From: Burkholderiales bacterium
GTDB lineage: Bacteria; Pseudomonadota; Gammaproteobacteria; Burkholderiales; Burkholderiaceae_D
DNA length: 43,173 nucleotides
Direction: 5' to 3'
Assembly: GCA_026399895.1 (NCBI GenBank)
Contig: JAPLQC010000043.1
Coordinates: 1-43,173, forward strand
In this document: positions 23,789 through 33,582 of the stretch, in pieces
Numbering within the stretch: the stretch's first letter is position 1
Layout of the letters: every line of letters starts with the position of its first letter
Program-made: the position numbers and the translations under genes
Notes under the pieces: model-generated
The model's input: the letters and a program-made list of their open reading frames with translations, nothing else
What the model was told of the DNA's origin: nothing
Databases searched by the model: none

Positions 23789-25816
23789 TCAATTGATTTT
23801 CACCATGCCACCCTTGATGGTCAGCATGCCGCCACCATCAATTTGACCAGAGGCCGAGGCCTTGGCAGCGAGCGTCAGCGCATCCATTTTCAGTTCGGTG
23901 CCCGCCTTGATCGCATAGCCGGTACCGGCTTGACTGCTCAACTCAGTACCCGCTTTGACATTGATAGCGGTGCCTGCAGTGACATCGGTGTTTTTGCCCG
24001 ACTTGAAGGTAATGCTGCCACCGACATCAATTACCAAATTGCCGGTAATTTTCAAGGTGGTATTGCCTTTGATAGTCTCAGCCAGATCGCCATCCACCTC
24101 CAGCGTGTAGTTCTTCTTGACGGTGTGCTTGAAGTTCGCGTTGTCGCTATGGGTCTCGTCACCATGGATCGTCAGGTCGCGCTTGCCACCGACGGTATGG
24201 GTTTCGTTGCCCTTGGTGACCTCAATACTACGGTTACCTTTTTTGATCAGATGCGTTTCTGAACCGCCATAGAGCGTGCTATCCAGATCATGTTCAACAT
24301 CGACCTTCATGTCGTGCTCGGCATGCAGATAAAGCTCTTCGTCGCCCATCTTGTCGTCGAAGCGCAGCTCGTTACCATGAATACGACCATCAGCGATTTC
24401 AGCCGATTTTGAGCGGCCATTACCACTCTTGGTCGGACGCGAACGAAATCCCGACTGCATTTGCTTGCTCGGTAGGTTGACGGGCGTTGCTTGCTCGCCG
24501 TTGTAGACGCTACCGGTAATCAATGGCCGATCAGGATTGCCATCGAGGTAGCTGATGATCACTTCCTGCCCGATGCGCGGGATAAACAGCGCACCCCAGC
24601 CATTGCCAGCCCAGGCCTGTGACACACGCACCCAGCACGAGGCTTTATCGTCATGCGCGGTACTTTGATCCCAGTGGAATTTAACTTTCACGCGCCCGTG
24701 CACGTCGGTCCAGATCTCTTCACCATCTGGGCCCACCACGAAAGCCGAGTGACTACCAGCGACTACCGGCTGCGGCACAGTACGAAGTGGCCGAAACGCG
24801 AGTGTCGACGGGAAAGCCTCAAAGTGGTTGGTATAGCCAGTCACATCCGCACGGTGGGTCACACTGCGCAGGACATAACGTGTATTCAGCCGGGCATTAA
24901 GGTGCTTATCGAGTTTGAATACACCACCGGCATATAGGCTATTGCACAAGCTTTCACCGGCAGCATTCGACGCCTCTGCCTGACTGCCTTGTACATGGAC
25001 AGTTTGCTGCTGCTTACCCGCGCTGACCGTGTTGTGTAGATGGGGGTATTCGTAGAACTTGCCGCGTCCGGCCTTACCAGCAGCGTCTGCTGCCAATGAG
25101 GTGCTGGGTTTCAAGTAGTCATAATCGCGCCCGTTATAGTCGCGCGTGACTAATCGACCACCCGCTTCGAAGCGCAAGACAGTATCAGGCCAACCACGGG
25201 TATCGGAACGCCCACGGTAGATTAATTGGCTGTTGGCACAATCACTATGCGCAGATGGATTGTCGCCTAGCACCATGGTGTGGCTACCGTCAGCGAACTG
25301 GAAGAAGTAAAAAATGCCTTCTTGCGCCATCAGGCGCATGATGAAATCTAGTGGTGTCTCGTCATACTGCACGCAGTATTCACGCGGTGCGTAGCTGGCT
25401 TTCAAGCGATTATCAAACTTGATACCAAACGATTGCAGCACCGATTCAACGATCTGCACCGTACTTTGATTTTGGTAGATGCGACGATCACGCGACAGCG
25501 ATAGCAGCCACAGCGATGGCACCATGTCAGCGCTGTACCAGGCAAATTCTGCATCGATACCCGCTTGCGTGAAGCCGCTGATCAAACCATGAAAGTAGCG
25601 GGTCATACCGTCGCCGTGGATCACCTTCACCGTAGCTAGCGTACCGATGATGGCGTCGGGGTCGAGCGCAACTTCCGATGACTTCATAGTCAAAGCAAAT
25701 GCGAAGGGGCGCGACAAGGCCTCGGTACCAGTAAAACTCTCCAGTAGCAGCTTGTCTTTACCCAATACGGTCGCGATGGCGATGCGCACGTGCTGTTGCG
25801 TGAAGTCCTGTCTCAT
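23789..25816 (-). CDS. vgrG: T6SS spike protein VgrG (TssI)
   Basis: Trimeric spike protein, 675 aa. The gp27-like N-terminal part (about 1-370) includes YCVQYDETPLDFIMRLMAQE. It is followed by the gp5-like OB fold with RVSQAWAGNGWGALFIPRIG and EVIISYLDGNPDRPLITG, then the C-terminal beta-helix repeats (about 520-640: GNETHTVGG, DLAETIKGNTTLKITGN). It ends soon after the helix with GGGMLTIKGGMVKIN, so it carries no enzymatic extension. ATG overlaps the clpV stop by ATGA. Effectors are thus probably delivered via the DUF4280/MORN cassette or Hcp. Confidence 0.95.
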   Translation of the reverse strand: MRQDFTQQHVRIAIATVLGKDKLLLESFTGTEALSRPFAFALTMKSSEVALDPDAIIGTLATVKVIHGDGMTRYFHGLISGFTQAGIDAEFAWYSADMVPSLWLLSLSRDRRIYQNQSTVQIVESVLQSFGIKFDNRLKASYAPREYCVQYDETPLDFIMRLMAQEGIFYFFQFADGSHTMVLGDNPSAHSDCANSQLIYRGRSDTRGWPDTVLRFEAGGRLVTRDYNGRDYDYLKPSTSLAADAAGKAGRGKFYEYPHLHNTVSAGKQQQTVHVQGSQAEASNAAGESLCNSLYAGGVFKLDKHLNARLNTRYVLRSVTHRADVTGYTNHFEAFPSTLAFRPLRTVPQPVVAGSHSAFVVGPDGEEIWTDVHGRVKVKFHWDQSTAHDDKASCWVRVSQAWAGNGWGALFIPRIGQEVIISYLDGNPDRPLITGSVYNGEQATPVNLPSKQMQSGFRSRPTKSGNGRSKSAEIADGRIHGNELRFDDKMGDEELYLHAEHDMKVDVEHDLDSTLYGGSETHLIKKGNRSIEVTKGNETHTVGGKRDLTIHGDETHSDNANFKHTVKKNYTLEVDGDLAETIKGNTTLKITGNLVIDVGGSITFKSGKNTDVTAGTAINVKAGTELSSQAGTGYAIKAGTELKMDALTLAAKASASGQIDGGGMLTIKGGMVKIN

Positions 25817-28188
25817 GCTGGCTCCCCAACTTGATTCAGACTGACGCGAAATCCAGTGCGCTCATCGACACCTAGTGTGACCTGATTGAAACTCTCGGAG
25901 GCTGCAATCTTCGCTAACACTTCGGCAGCGAGTTCAGGCAATAACGACTGTGTAATGATGTGGTCAATGTTTCGTGCGCCACTCTCGACTTCATGGCATC
26001 GTGCAACGATCGCTTCGGCAACGGTAGCGTCCCACTGCAAGCGAGCGGCGTGATTACGTTGTACGCGCTCCGCTAATTGATCCAGCTTCAGCCCGGTGAT
26101 ACGCAGTAGCTCGGTATCCGCGATAGGGCGGTACGGCACGATGATCAGACGACCTAAAAACGCCGCCGGGAACTGACGTAGTAGTGCAGGGCGGAGCGCA
26201 GCATTGATTTGCTCCAGGCTGGCGTTGGCTTGCTGCTGGCAGACGTCAACCACCACCTCTTGCGCTGCATTCGAGGTTAATAGGATCAGAGTATTGCGGA
26301 AGTCGATAGAGGTGCCTTCGGCATCTTCCATCGTACCTTTGTCGAACACTTGATAAAACAGCTCCAGCACATCGGGATGCGCTTTTTCCATTTCATCGAG
26401 TAGCAACAGGCTGTAAGGTTGCCGACGGATCGCTTCGGTCAGCACACCACCGCGACCATAGCCCACATAACCCGGTGGTGCGCCCTTCAAGCCTGCGACT
26501 GAGTGTGGCTCCTGATACTCGGACAGATTAATGGTGACCATATGCTCGCGGCTGCCATACAGCAGCTCGGCAAGCTGGTTCGCGGTCTCGGTCTTGCCGA
26601 CACCACTAGGGCCGACCAGTAGAAAAACACCGACTGGTTTTGCTTCGTCATCTAGTCCGGCGCGATGGCTGCGGATTCGACGTGCGATGACCTCGAGCGC
26701 TTCATCCTGTCCAATGATTCTTTCCTGTAGACGCTTGTGCAGCTCCAGTACGGTGCGCTGCTCATCAGCCAGCATGCGACCAAGCGGAATGCCGGTCCAG
26801 CTCGACAGCACATTAGCGACCGCTTCGGTGTCGACGCAGGCTTGAGTTTTGTCGGTTTTCTGTTGGTGAGTGACGCTCGCCTTATACGCTGCTCCGTCAG
26901 AAACGCTATGCGCGACACGCGCACAGGCTGTATCCAGCAGACTGATCGCTTTGTCCGGCAGCTGCCGTGCACGAAGATAGCGGTGCGATAAATTCACCGC
27001 ATCCTTTACCGCACCCTCGGTGATGGTGACCCCGTGGTGAGCTTCCAAGCGCGACACCATCGATGCCAGCATCGCGATAGCAGTATCTGTGCTTGGCTCG
27101 GCGACCTTCACCACTTGAAAGCGACGTGTCAACGCTGGATCACGCTCGATATGTTGCTTGTACTCAGACCAGGTGGTCGCTGCGATGGTACGCAACTCGC
27201 CACGTGCTAGCGCAGGCTTGAGCAAGTTAGCAGCGTCACCCACGCCTTCGCTACCGCCGGCACCGATCAGCTGGTGGGCTTCATCAATGAACAGTACGAC
27301 TGGGGGTACTGCAGCTTTCACCTCGAGGATGACGTCTTTGAGGCGGCGCTCGAACTCGCCGCGCATGCCGGCACCGGCTTGGAGCAAGCCAAGGTCAAGC
27401 GCACGTACAGAAATATCTTTTAATGGCGCTGGTACCGTGCCACTGACTACACGTTGCGCAAAACCTTCCACAACGGCGGTTTTACCAACACCGGCTTCAC
27501 CAGTCAGGATGGGGTTGTTCTGGCGCCGGCGTAGCAGGGTCTCGATCAGTTGATTGATTTCCTCGTCTCGCCCGATGACAGGATCGAGCTGGCCTTGTTT
27601 TGCTTGCTCAGTGAGATCTAACGTGTACTGATCGAGTGCCGGTGTCTTTTGACGTTCGCCTTGTGCGGACGAAGTGAGCGGCTTCGATGCCGTCGCGCTC
27701 GCGCCCGAACCCGCGCCAGAGGCTAATCCCGACAGACTACGCAACTGCTGGCGCAAGCTCTCGCGCGGAAGATCCAGCAGGCTGGGTGCTGATTCCAGCA
27801 GCATGCCACGCAGGGTGTCAGATTCCAATGCAGCGAGCAGTAAACAGGCTGCATCAATACGGCTCTCGCCCAGTTGCACCGAAGCGATCACCCAAGCATT
27901 TTCGAGTAAACGCGGCAGATGCTCGGACAGCACGGGCGTACGTCCGTTACCGCGCTTGAGTTGATCGAGGGTGTCTTGTAGCTGTGACTGCGCGCGCGTG
28001 CCAGACACTTGAAAATGGCTGAGTAGTCGCTGCAGCGAGCTATCTTTATCGCGTAGTAGCTCTAGCAATAGATGCTCGGGGTCGACACTGAAATGCGTTT
28101 GCTGCGCGCACAATTCAGCCGCACGCTCCATGGCGGCGCGGCTTTCATCATCTAGCCGATGTATGAGGGTGCGCAGTTCAGTGCTCAT
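25813..28188 (-). CDS. clpV: T6SS sheath-disassembly ATPase ClpV (TssH) with reduced middle domain
   Basis: AAA+ unfoldase of 791 aa that disassembles contracted TssBC sheath. The N-domain (about 1-150) is followed by D1 with Walker A GEAGVGKT (230-237) and Walker B VVLFIDEAH (297-305), and D2 with Walker A GPSGVGKT (526-533) and Walker B LLLLDEM (594-600). The coiled-coil middle domain normally lies between the D1 helix ACARVAHS (about 421) and VDTEAVANVLSSWTGIP (about 452). Here only about 27 residues fill this place, against roughly 100 or more in typical ClpV (850-900 aa). The ATG at 28188 overlaps the tssG end by 11 bp and gives the conserved start MSTELRTLIHRL. Call is firm; the missing domain is notable. 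Confidence 0.94.
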   Translation of the reverse strand: MSTELRTLIHRLDDESRAAMERAAELCAQQTHFSVDPEHLLLELLRDKDSSLQRLLSHFQVSGTRAQSQLQDTLDQLKRGNGRTPVLSEHLPRLLENAWVIASVQLGESRIDAACLLLAALESDTLRGMLLESAPSLLDLPRESLRQQLRSLSGLASGAGSGASATASKPLTSSAQGERQKTPALDQYTLDLTEQAKQGQLDPVIGRDEEINQLIETLLRRRQNNPILTGEAGVGKTAVVEGFAQRVVSGTVPAPLKDISVRALDLGLLQAGAGMRGEFERRLKDVILEVKAAVPPVVLFIDEAHQLIGAGGSEGVGDAANLLKPALARGELRTIAATTWSEYKQHIERDPALTRRFQVVKVAEPSTDTAIAMLASMVSRLEAHHGVTITEGAVKDAVNLSHRYLRARQLPDKAISLLDTACARVAHSVSDGAAYKASVTHQQKTDKTQACVDTEAVANVLSSWTGIPLGRMLADEQRTVLELHKRLQERIIGQDEALEVIARRIRSHRAGLDDEAKPVGVFLLVGPSGVGKTETANQLAELLYGSREHMVTINLSEYQEPHSVAGLKGAPPGYVGYGRGGVLTEAIRRQPYSLLLLDEMEKAHPDVLELFYQVFDKGTMEDAEGTSIDFRNTLILLTSNAAQEVVVDVCQQQANASLEQINAALRPALLRQFPAAFLGRLIIVPYRPIADTELLRITGLKLDQLAERVQRNHAARLQWDATVAEAIVARCHEVESGARNIDHIITQSLLPELAAEVLAKIAASESFNQVTLGVDERTGFRVSLNQVGEPA

Positions 28189-29209
28189 GATGCGCACAGT
28201 CAAATGAGAAACGCGCCGGCGGCGGCGTTTCAGTGGAGGCCGCTGTATCGCGCGTACTGCGCTCTGCTACCCAGGCATTCCAGCCCAGACGTGGGCGTCC
28301 CGTTGTGCTGAATGATGCTGCGGTGACGGTCTCGGCAGCCGGTGTCAGCCAGACCTCAACGCTGAGTGCCGATGGCATGAAATCGCGCACCGCGGCTTTG
28401 AATTCTTCATGCTGTTCACCACCGGGCAGCAGCTGCATCACACGTGGCAGCGGCAGATCATGGGCGTGTAGACGTATCGCTGCCGACTGATCCCAGGCTT
28501 GTCGGCCTAGCAGTGCGGTTTGTCCTAGTGCCGGTGGGCGTGCTGTATCGCCGAGCAGGGTCAGATCGTCTGACTCCAGCGCTAACCAACGACCGACAAA
28601 TTGCTCAGCCCGAAACGCAATCTGGAAACGATCCGCCAGCAAGGTGCAAAGTGACGCAGTTGAGCGCGGCGCACCCGCCAGTAGACCAGCGTGCCGTAGC
28701 CATCGGCCTGCGTCACGCGGTACTTGTTCTGTACTTCCGCATAAGCGTCGCGTCGCGCTACCAACGCTCGCGGTATTGGCGTCGCCACCGACCGAAGGAC
28801 GGTGACGTTTGCGGCCAAGGTAGAACAACGACAGCAAACGGTGATGGAAAATATCTAAAAACTCGGCAGTCGCAAAATCTCTGACCGCATTGCGCGCGAT
28901 CACCATCTCGGTAAATGCTGCGGGCATCGGCCCTGCTTGACCTAACAACGAGAGTACCGGTGTACGGAGCGTGTATGGCTCACCAGTGACAGCACCGCGG
29001 CGTGCATCACGTACATCGCTAGCGTCAAAGTCGAGCGACACATGGCTAGACAGTCGAACTGCTTCAGTACCATGGTCGGCGCCGATCGCCGCGTGGCCAT
29101 CGGCCATGCCGGCGCGCTCAAGCAGGCTGATTGCTTGGAACAGATCAAAGCCCTGCGGCTGCTCAAGCAGGGCAGGTATCAGCTGAGTGTCAGCGTCACG
29201 CGCGCTCAT
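28178..29209 (-). CDS. tssG: T6SS baseplate protein TssG
   Basis: Baseplate wedge subunit, 343 aa, partner of TssF and TssE. Recognised by the N-terminus FDLFQAISLLERAG, followed by EAVRLSSHVSLDFDASDV, and TEMVIARNAVRDFATAEF with FLDIFHHRLLSLFY. The ATG follows the tssF stop directly, with no intervening base. The C-terminus overlaps clpV by 11 bp. Confidence 0.93.
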   Translation of the reverse strand: MSARDADTQLIPALLEQPQGFDLFQAISLLERAGMADGHAAIGADHGTEAVRLSSHVSLDFDASDVRDARRGAVTGEPYTLRTPVLSLLGQAGPMPAAFTEMVIARNAVRDFATAEFLDIFHHRLLSLFYLGRKRHRPSVGGDANTASVGSATRRLCGSTEQVPRDAGRWLRHAGLLAGAPRSTASLCTLLADRFQIAFRAEQFVGRWLALESDDLTLLGDTARPPALGQTALLGRQAWDQSAAIRLHAHDLPLPRVMQLLPGGEQHEEFKAAVRDFMPSALSVEVWLTPAAETVTAASFSTTGRPRLGWNAWVAERSTRDTAASTETPPPARFSFDCAHHEH

Positions 29210-30973
29210 CTAGAGCAACTCCTGTGAGCCACTCATAGGCGGCCATTGCACCAGACATTCATCACCGCGCCAAATACCCAGCTCGACGAAGGAATTGACG
29301 GTGGTGTACAGCGCAAAGAAATGTGCTAGCACGGCAGAGAACAACACCGACGAGCTACCGACAAACGCCTCCGGATCAATCTCCAGCCGCACGCCTGTGC
29401 CACGGCATACCCCACGCCATGCCTCGTGACCAATCTGCCGCGTTACTGCACGCGCGCTGAGTCGCTGAATGCCGCGGATCTGCTCGAGGTCGCGCTGCTG
29501 CTCGGAGCTGAATAAAGAGAGCAATTCACGTAAGTGATCACGACCTTGGTCGGCGTTGATCAAGGACTGATGCTGCAGGTTGAGTAGTGCTACCAGCCGC
29601 CACAAGGTGTCGCTACCGAGCGGTGGCATACGCTGGCGAGAGGGTTCACTCACAGAGCGGATCTGCAATCCATTCGAAACACCTTCGCCGATCAGCAGGG
29701 TTTGCGGTGTGATCTGCTCGGCCACTCCTCTGTTGGTGCATAAAGTGTTTGCGTACACAACGGCAGAGGGCGCACGTCGCTCCTGCCGTCGATCGACAAA
29801 CGACAGGTATAAATCAGTGCCGGTAAGATCACCCCGCAGACTACGATCGCGTCGTGCGACACAGAATACATCCTCACCGGTTTCGCCCCTCTGCATGGAA
29901 GCGATATGGCGAATCTGCAGCGGTTGATCCGAGCCGGGCTCGGAAGCCGTGACCTGCTGGATGGAGTGAATCTCGGTTGAGGCTTCGCGCGCGCGGTCAC
30001 CCACCAGCACAACCTCATGCTGCGTGTGATCGATCTGAATAGGCTCCGAGGTTCGCGGGAATAGATTGACCGCAACCGTACAGCCCAGACGGAAATAGTC
30101 AGAATTTAGTGCGCGCAGCTTTCGCGATGCAGCACCGACATCCAGCCGCAGGCTGAACTGCTGACCGCTGAGCTTGAGTGCACGTAAGCCGTGAATATCG
30201 AAGAAATGGAATTTCGCCGGAAATGCAAAATACTCTTGCAGTAAGCCATACGCTGGGTGGGCACCCGGTGCTTGCGGTAATACCGCATGCTCATAATCAA
30301 AGCCAACTCGCTGACACTGCTTGGCGGCCAAGCGTGCGATCGTCGTGCCAGACGCGTTCCCAACATGTATACCCTTTAAGCGCACCGCCATGCACTCATA
30401 CAGCGTAGCTACGGTGGCGGCATCCCCAGCGATATGAATACGCAGGGTATCGAGCTCTAACTCATCAAGCGAGGTGCCTTCATCCGACTTGATAAGCAGA
30501 TCGATATAGCCCTCATCATCGACTTTTGCGTCGGCGATATGCAGCGGCCACAGCGTGCTATCCCATGCAGTGCGAAAGCGCACTTCTTCACCGCTGTCAG
30601 CGTTCGCGACCAGAGCCGTGTGACGCGGTACTCGTAGTCCGGCAGTGACCTTGCCCTGCGCTGCGCCGAGCGCCATCTGTACCACCGTCATGGACGGTAG
30701 TGGTGCTAATAGCGAAGGGTAGAGGTTTTCCAGCAGTGCGCTGGCGACTTGCGGAAAATCTGAGTCGATATCGCGTCGTACGCGTGCAGCCAGAAATGCG
30801 ACTGATTCAATCAGTCGCTCGGTATGGGGGTCATGCGACTCACCACCGTGCAGATCAAGCCGCGCACCCACCTTTGGGTAACGCCGCGCGAAGTCGCGCC
30901 CTTGCGCACGCAACCAATCTAGCTCGCGTAGGTAGTAATCCAGCAGTTCGTTGTCACTCGCGCGTGAATTCAT
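29210..30973 (-). CDS. tssF: T6SS baseplate protein TssF
   Basis: Largest baseplate wedge protein, 587 aa, near the family's usual 580-620. The N-terminus is typical (ELLDYYLRELDWLRAQG, FARRYPKVGARLDL, HTERLIESVAFLAARV), as are DFPQVASALLENLYPSLLAP and the C-terminal FALYTTVNSFVELG. ATG overlaps the tssE stop by 4 bp. Confidence 0.95.
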   Translation of the reverse strand: MNSRASDNELLDYYLRELDWLRAQGRDFARRYPKVGARLDLHGGESHDPHTERLIESVAFLAARVRRDIDSDFPQVASALLENLYPSLLAPLPSMTVVQMALGAAQGKVTAGLRVPRHTALVANADSGEEVRFRTAWDSTLWPLHIADAKVDDEGYIDLLIKSDEGTSLDELELDTLRIHIAGDAATVATLYECMAVRLKGIHVGNASGTTIARLAAKQCQRVGFDYEHAVLPQAPGAHPAYGLLQEYFAFPAKFHFFDIHGLRALKLSGQQFSLRLDVGAASRKLRALNSDYFRLGCTVAVNLFPRTSEPIQIDHTQHEVVLVGDRAREASTEIHSIQQVTASEPGSDQPLQIRHIASMQRGETGEDVFCVARRDRSLRGDLTGTDLYLSFVDRRQERRAPSAVVYANTLCTNRGVAEQITPQTLLIGEGVSNGLQIRSVSEPSRQRMPPLGSDTLWRLVALLNLQHQSLINADQGRDHLRELLSLFSSEQQRDLEQIRGIQRLSARAVTRQIGHEAWRGVCRGTGVRLEIDPEAFVGSSSVLFSAVLAHFFALYTTVNSFVELGIWRGDECLVQWPPMSGSQELL

Positions 30974-31452
30974 GCGAGAGCCTCCGCTACGTTCGAAGAG
31001 GCGTGCGCTATGGATGGTGTTTCTGCAGCGAGCGTGAAACGCACACGACGTACGGTGTTGGCAATCGGCAGATCGGCATCAATCTGAAATAGTGCGATCG
31101 TTATACCGTTGGCAGCACCGAGCGGTGTCACTGTGGCGTTGATAAGTCGCTGCTCGAAATGCTGAATCGCATAGGTGATTGCAGCGGCGATCTGAACACG
31201 ATCAGTATCGCTGCGAACAGATAGGGCAGTGTAATCCGGAATGCCGTAGTCGCAGACGGTAAGATTTGATTCGTTAAAGTCGGACAGATTGATTCGAGAG
31301 CGCGAGTTCAGTAAGCGATGCAGCTCTCGCTCTACTGAGGCCTCGACGCCATCGGCAGAAAGCCCCTGACCAGCTTCATGCCCGGTCGGCGCAGCGCGCT
31401 GGTCGAGCTTGTCGAACAGCGGGATGGGCCCACCCGGGAACAGGAATGACAT
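30970..31452 (-). CDS. tssE: T6SS baseplate protein TssE (gp25-like)
   Basis: A 160-aa gp25/GPW-like baseplate protein that starts sheath assembly. The domain covers about 35-140: VERELHRLLNSRSR, VCDYGIPDYTALS and AITYAIQHFEQRLINATVT; the Glu and Arg of the EFEPRL-type motif appear as FEQRL. It starts 41 bp after hcp and overlaps tssF. Confidence 0.92.
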   Translation of the reverse strand: MSFLFPGGPIPLFDKLDQRAAPTGHEAGQGLSADGVEASVERELHRLLNSRSRINLSDFNESNLTVCDYGIPDYTALSVRSDTDRVQIAAAITYAIQHFEQRLINATVTPLGAANGITIALFQIDADLPIANTVRRVRFTLAAETPSIAHASSNVAEALA

Positions 31453-31493
31453 CGAGCTTCACCTCTATCGTGGCGGATCGCCGGTAACAAGGA

Positions 31494-31982
31494 TCAAGCT
31501 TTCGTATTGAGCGAGAGGTCGTACGCGAAATCGGTACTTCCCGTGACTTTGCCATCGCCGTTCTGATGGTGATAAACCATTTTTACTTTGACGAAGTTCA
31601 ACGAAATCGTCTCGATCGGGCGAGAAATACCGCTGCTCGCAACCATGTAATTGCTGACAATGACCTTATCCATCTGGATAACGACCAAAGGCTTATTTTC
31701 TGTATCTGCCTTGCGCAAAATAGTCAGCTCAACCTTGTCGATCGAATCCGCAGTGGCGCACAAGCGAAACAGGGATGTCGATGAAATATCTGATTCTTTA
31801 GTCAGTGTGATGTCGGAAAAAATTGGATTTGCCGAATTGCGCTCGGAACCTGATTTAGACCCACTGGTCGGCTGTGCGACGCTGAAGCTCCAGGAGTCGC
31901 ACTCGATTTGTTTCTCGAATTTGGCAAGTGTGCTGCTGCCGTCGACACCGCTTATCTTCAGGAGAATATTGCTGTTTTCCAT
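31494..31982 (-). CDS. hcp: T6SS inner-tube protein Hcp (TssD)
   Basis: Hexameric tube protein and secreted substrate, 162 aa, the normal length. Family features are the N-terminal ILLKISGVDGSS, IECDSWSFSVAQP, then FSDITLTKESDISSTSLF, and near the C-terminus ETISLNFVKVKMVYH. AAGGA lies 8-9 bases before the ATG, a strong site in keeping with high expression. It is placed between tssC and tssE with small gaps on both sides (62 and 41 bp). Confidence 0.95.
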   Translation of the reverse strand: MENSNILLKISGVDGSSTLAKFEKQIECDSWSFSVAQPTSGSKSGSERNSANPIFSDITLTKESDISSTSLFRLCATADSIDKVELTILRKADTENKPLVVIQMDKVIVSNYMVASSGISRPIETISLNFVKVKMVYHHQNGDGKVTGSTDFAYDLSLNTKA

Positions 31983-32044
31983 GGTGTTTTATCCTTTTAA
32001 CTTATTCGCTATCGGGGGTCGACGCGGGTGGCGTACATGAATCA

Positions 32045-33529
32045 TCAAGCCGCCGGTGCGGGTAGCTCGGCCACCATACGAATCGAGGCAGTCAGTTCTT
32101 CCATTTGGAAATGTGGACGAACAAACACGACCGCTGTGTAAGAGCCTGGACGACCGGGAACTTCAGTGACGTCAATTCGCGCACTCGCCAACGGCAGTCT
32201 TGCTTTTGTTTCTTGTGGTGCGGCGCCATCGAGACAAATATAGTCAGCGATCCAGGTGTTCAGATAACTTTGCAAGGTGTCACGCGTCTGGAAGCTACCG
32301 ACTTTGTCACGCGCAATCACTTTGACATAGTGCGCAAAGCGCGAGGCTGCCAGCATGTAGGGCAGACGTGCGGACAAATTGGCATTCGCATTCGCCAAAT
32401 CTTTGTTATAGACCTTGGGCTTGTTAACGGTTTGACCACCGAAGAAGGCAGCGTAAGTTGCCCCTTTAGCGTTAACGACGCCAATGAAACCGAGGTCGTT
32501 GAGTTCTTTTTCACGACGGTCAGTGATCAGCACCTCGGTCGGGCATTTCAGTGCGATATCGCCTTCGTCAGTTTGGTAAGTGTGCGCGGTCATACCTTCA
32601 ACCTTACCGCCGCCCTCAACACCACGAATCGCAGTGGTCCAGCCGAACTTGGCAAACGCATCGGTAATCCGCAAACCTAACTGATAGGCGCTGTTCGACC
32701 ACAGATATTTGTCGTGGTCTTTACCGTCTACGTCTTCTTCAAACCCGAACTGCTCAACAGGTTTCGTCTTATTGCCGTAGGGCAGACGTGCCAGATAGCG
32801 TGGCAAGGTCAGCGTTACGTAGCGCGAGTCTTCACCTTCGCGGAAAGCTTTCCAAGTGGCCAGCTCTGCGCTCTCGAAAATCTTCGATAGATCACGCGGG
32901 CCACCGAGCTCGGTAAAGCGCTTCATGTCGAACAACGCAGGTGCAGCCGCCGAGATGAAAGGCGCATGAGCTGCCGCCGCTACTTTGGAAACACGCTCCA
33001 GCAGCGCCATATCTTGTGGGTGGCGACCAAAGTAGTAGTCACCGATTAGTACCGAATAGGGATAGCCACCAAAGGTGCCGTACTCTTCTTCGTACACTTT
33101 CTTGAACAGCGCGCTGGTGTCATAGTCGACCGCGGTTTCGAGATCATTCAGCAGCTCTTGCTTGCTGACGCTCATCAGGCGAATTTTCAGACGGGTACTG
33201 GTCTCGCTACCGAACACAAAATCGTGCAGACCGTGCCAAGCGCCTTCCAGCGCCTGAAACTCGGCGTCATGCATGATGGCGTTCAGCTGCTTGGTCAGCA
33301 GGTCATCGATCTCAGCGATACGCTCGTTGATCATCGTGACCACGCCCTTGTCGGGGCTGAACTTCATGTCTTCGTCGAGAATCTGCGACGCGAACTGGCT
33401 CAGCATTCGCTTCGCGTACGGCTCTTGCGAAGGCTCGTTGGCCATTTTGCCGTTCAGGACGATCTGGTCCAGGAGGCTGCCGGTGCCAGAAGCGCCAGCG
33501 CCAGAGGAGGAGGATTTAGTATCTGCCAT
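32045..33529 (-). CDS. tssC: T6SS sheath protein TssC (VipB)
   Basis: Large sheath subunit of 494 aa. Motifs: EFQALEGAWHGLHDFVF, SVLIGDYYFGRHPQDM, SAAAPALFDM, the WRAFRE-like TWKAFREGEDSRYVTLTLP, and FAHYVKVIARDKVGS. The ATG at 33529 is preferred over a GTG at 33538, as the first residues are a variable Ser/Gly-rich tail. It lies 53 bp after tssB, with which it forms the contractile sheath. Confidence 0.96.
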   Translation of the reverse strand: MADTKSSSSGAGASGTGSLLDQIVLNGKMANEPSQEPYAKRMLSQFASQILDEDMKFSPDKGVVTMINERIAEIDDLLTKQLNAIMHDAEFQALEGAWHGLHDFVFGSETSTRLKIRLMSVSKQELLNDLETAVDYDTSALFKKVYEEEYGTFGGYPYSVLIGDYYFGRHPQDMALLERVSKVAAAAHAPFISAAAPALFDMKRFTELGGPRDLSKIFESAELATWKAFREGEDSRYVTLTLPRYLARLPYGNKTKPVEQFGFEEDVDGKDHDKYLWSNSAYQLGLRITDAFAKFGWTTAIRGVEGGGKVEGMTAHTYQTDEGDIALKCPTEVLITDRREKELNDLGFIGVVNAKGATYAAFFGGQTVNKPKVYNKDLANANANLSARLPYMLAASRFAHYVKVIARDKVGSFQTRDTLQSYLNTWIADYICLDGAAPQETKARLPLASARIDVTEVPGRPGSYTAVVFVRPHFQMEELTASIRMVAELPAPAA

Positions 33530-33582
33530 GTCGGTCACTCGTCTCGGTCAGGATGCGGAGGATTACCTGCGATCGTTATTGG

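Noticed and set aside
28444..28884. 146-aa + strand frame opposite tssG
   Set aside because: Antisense to tssG, which is fixed by overlaps with both neighbours.
32105..32680. 191-aa + strand frame opposite tssC
   Set aside because: Antisense to a highly conserved sheath gene; no start signals or domain.
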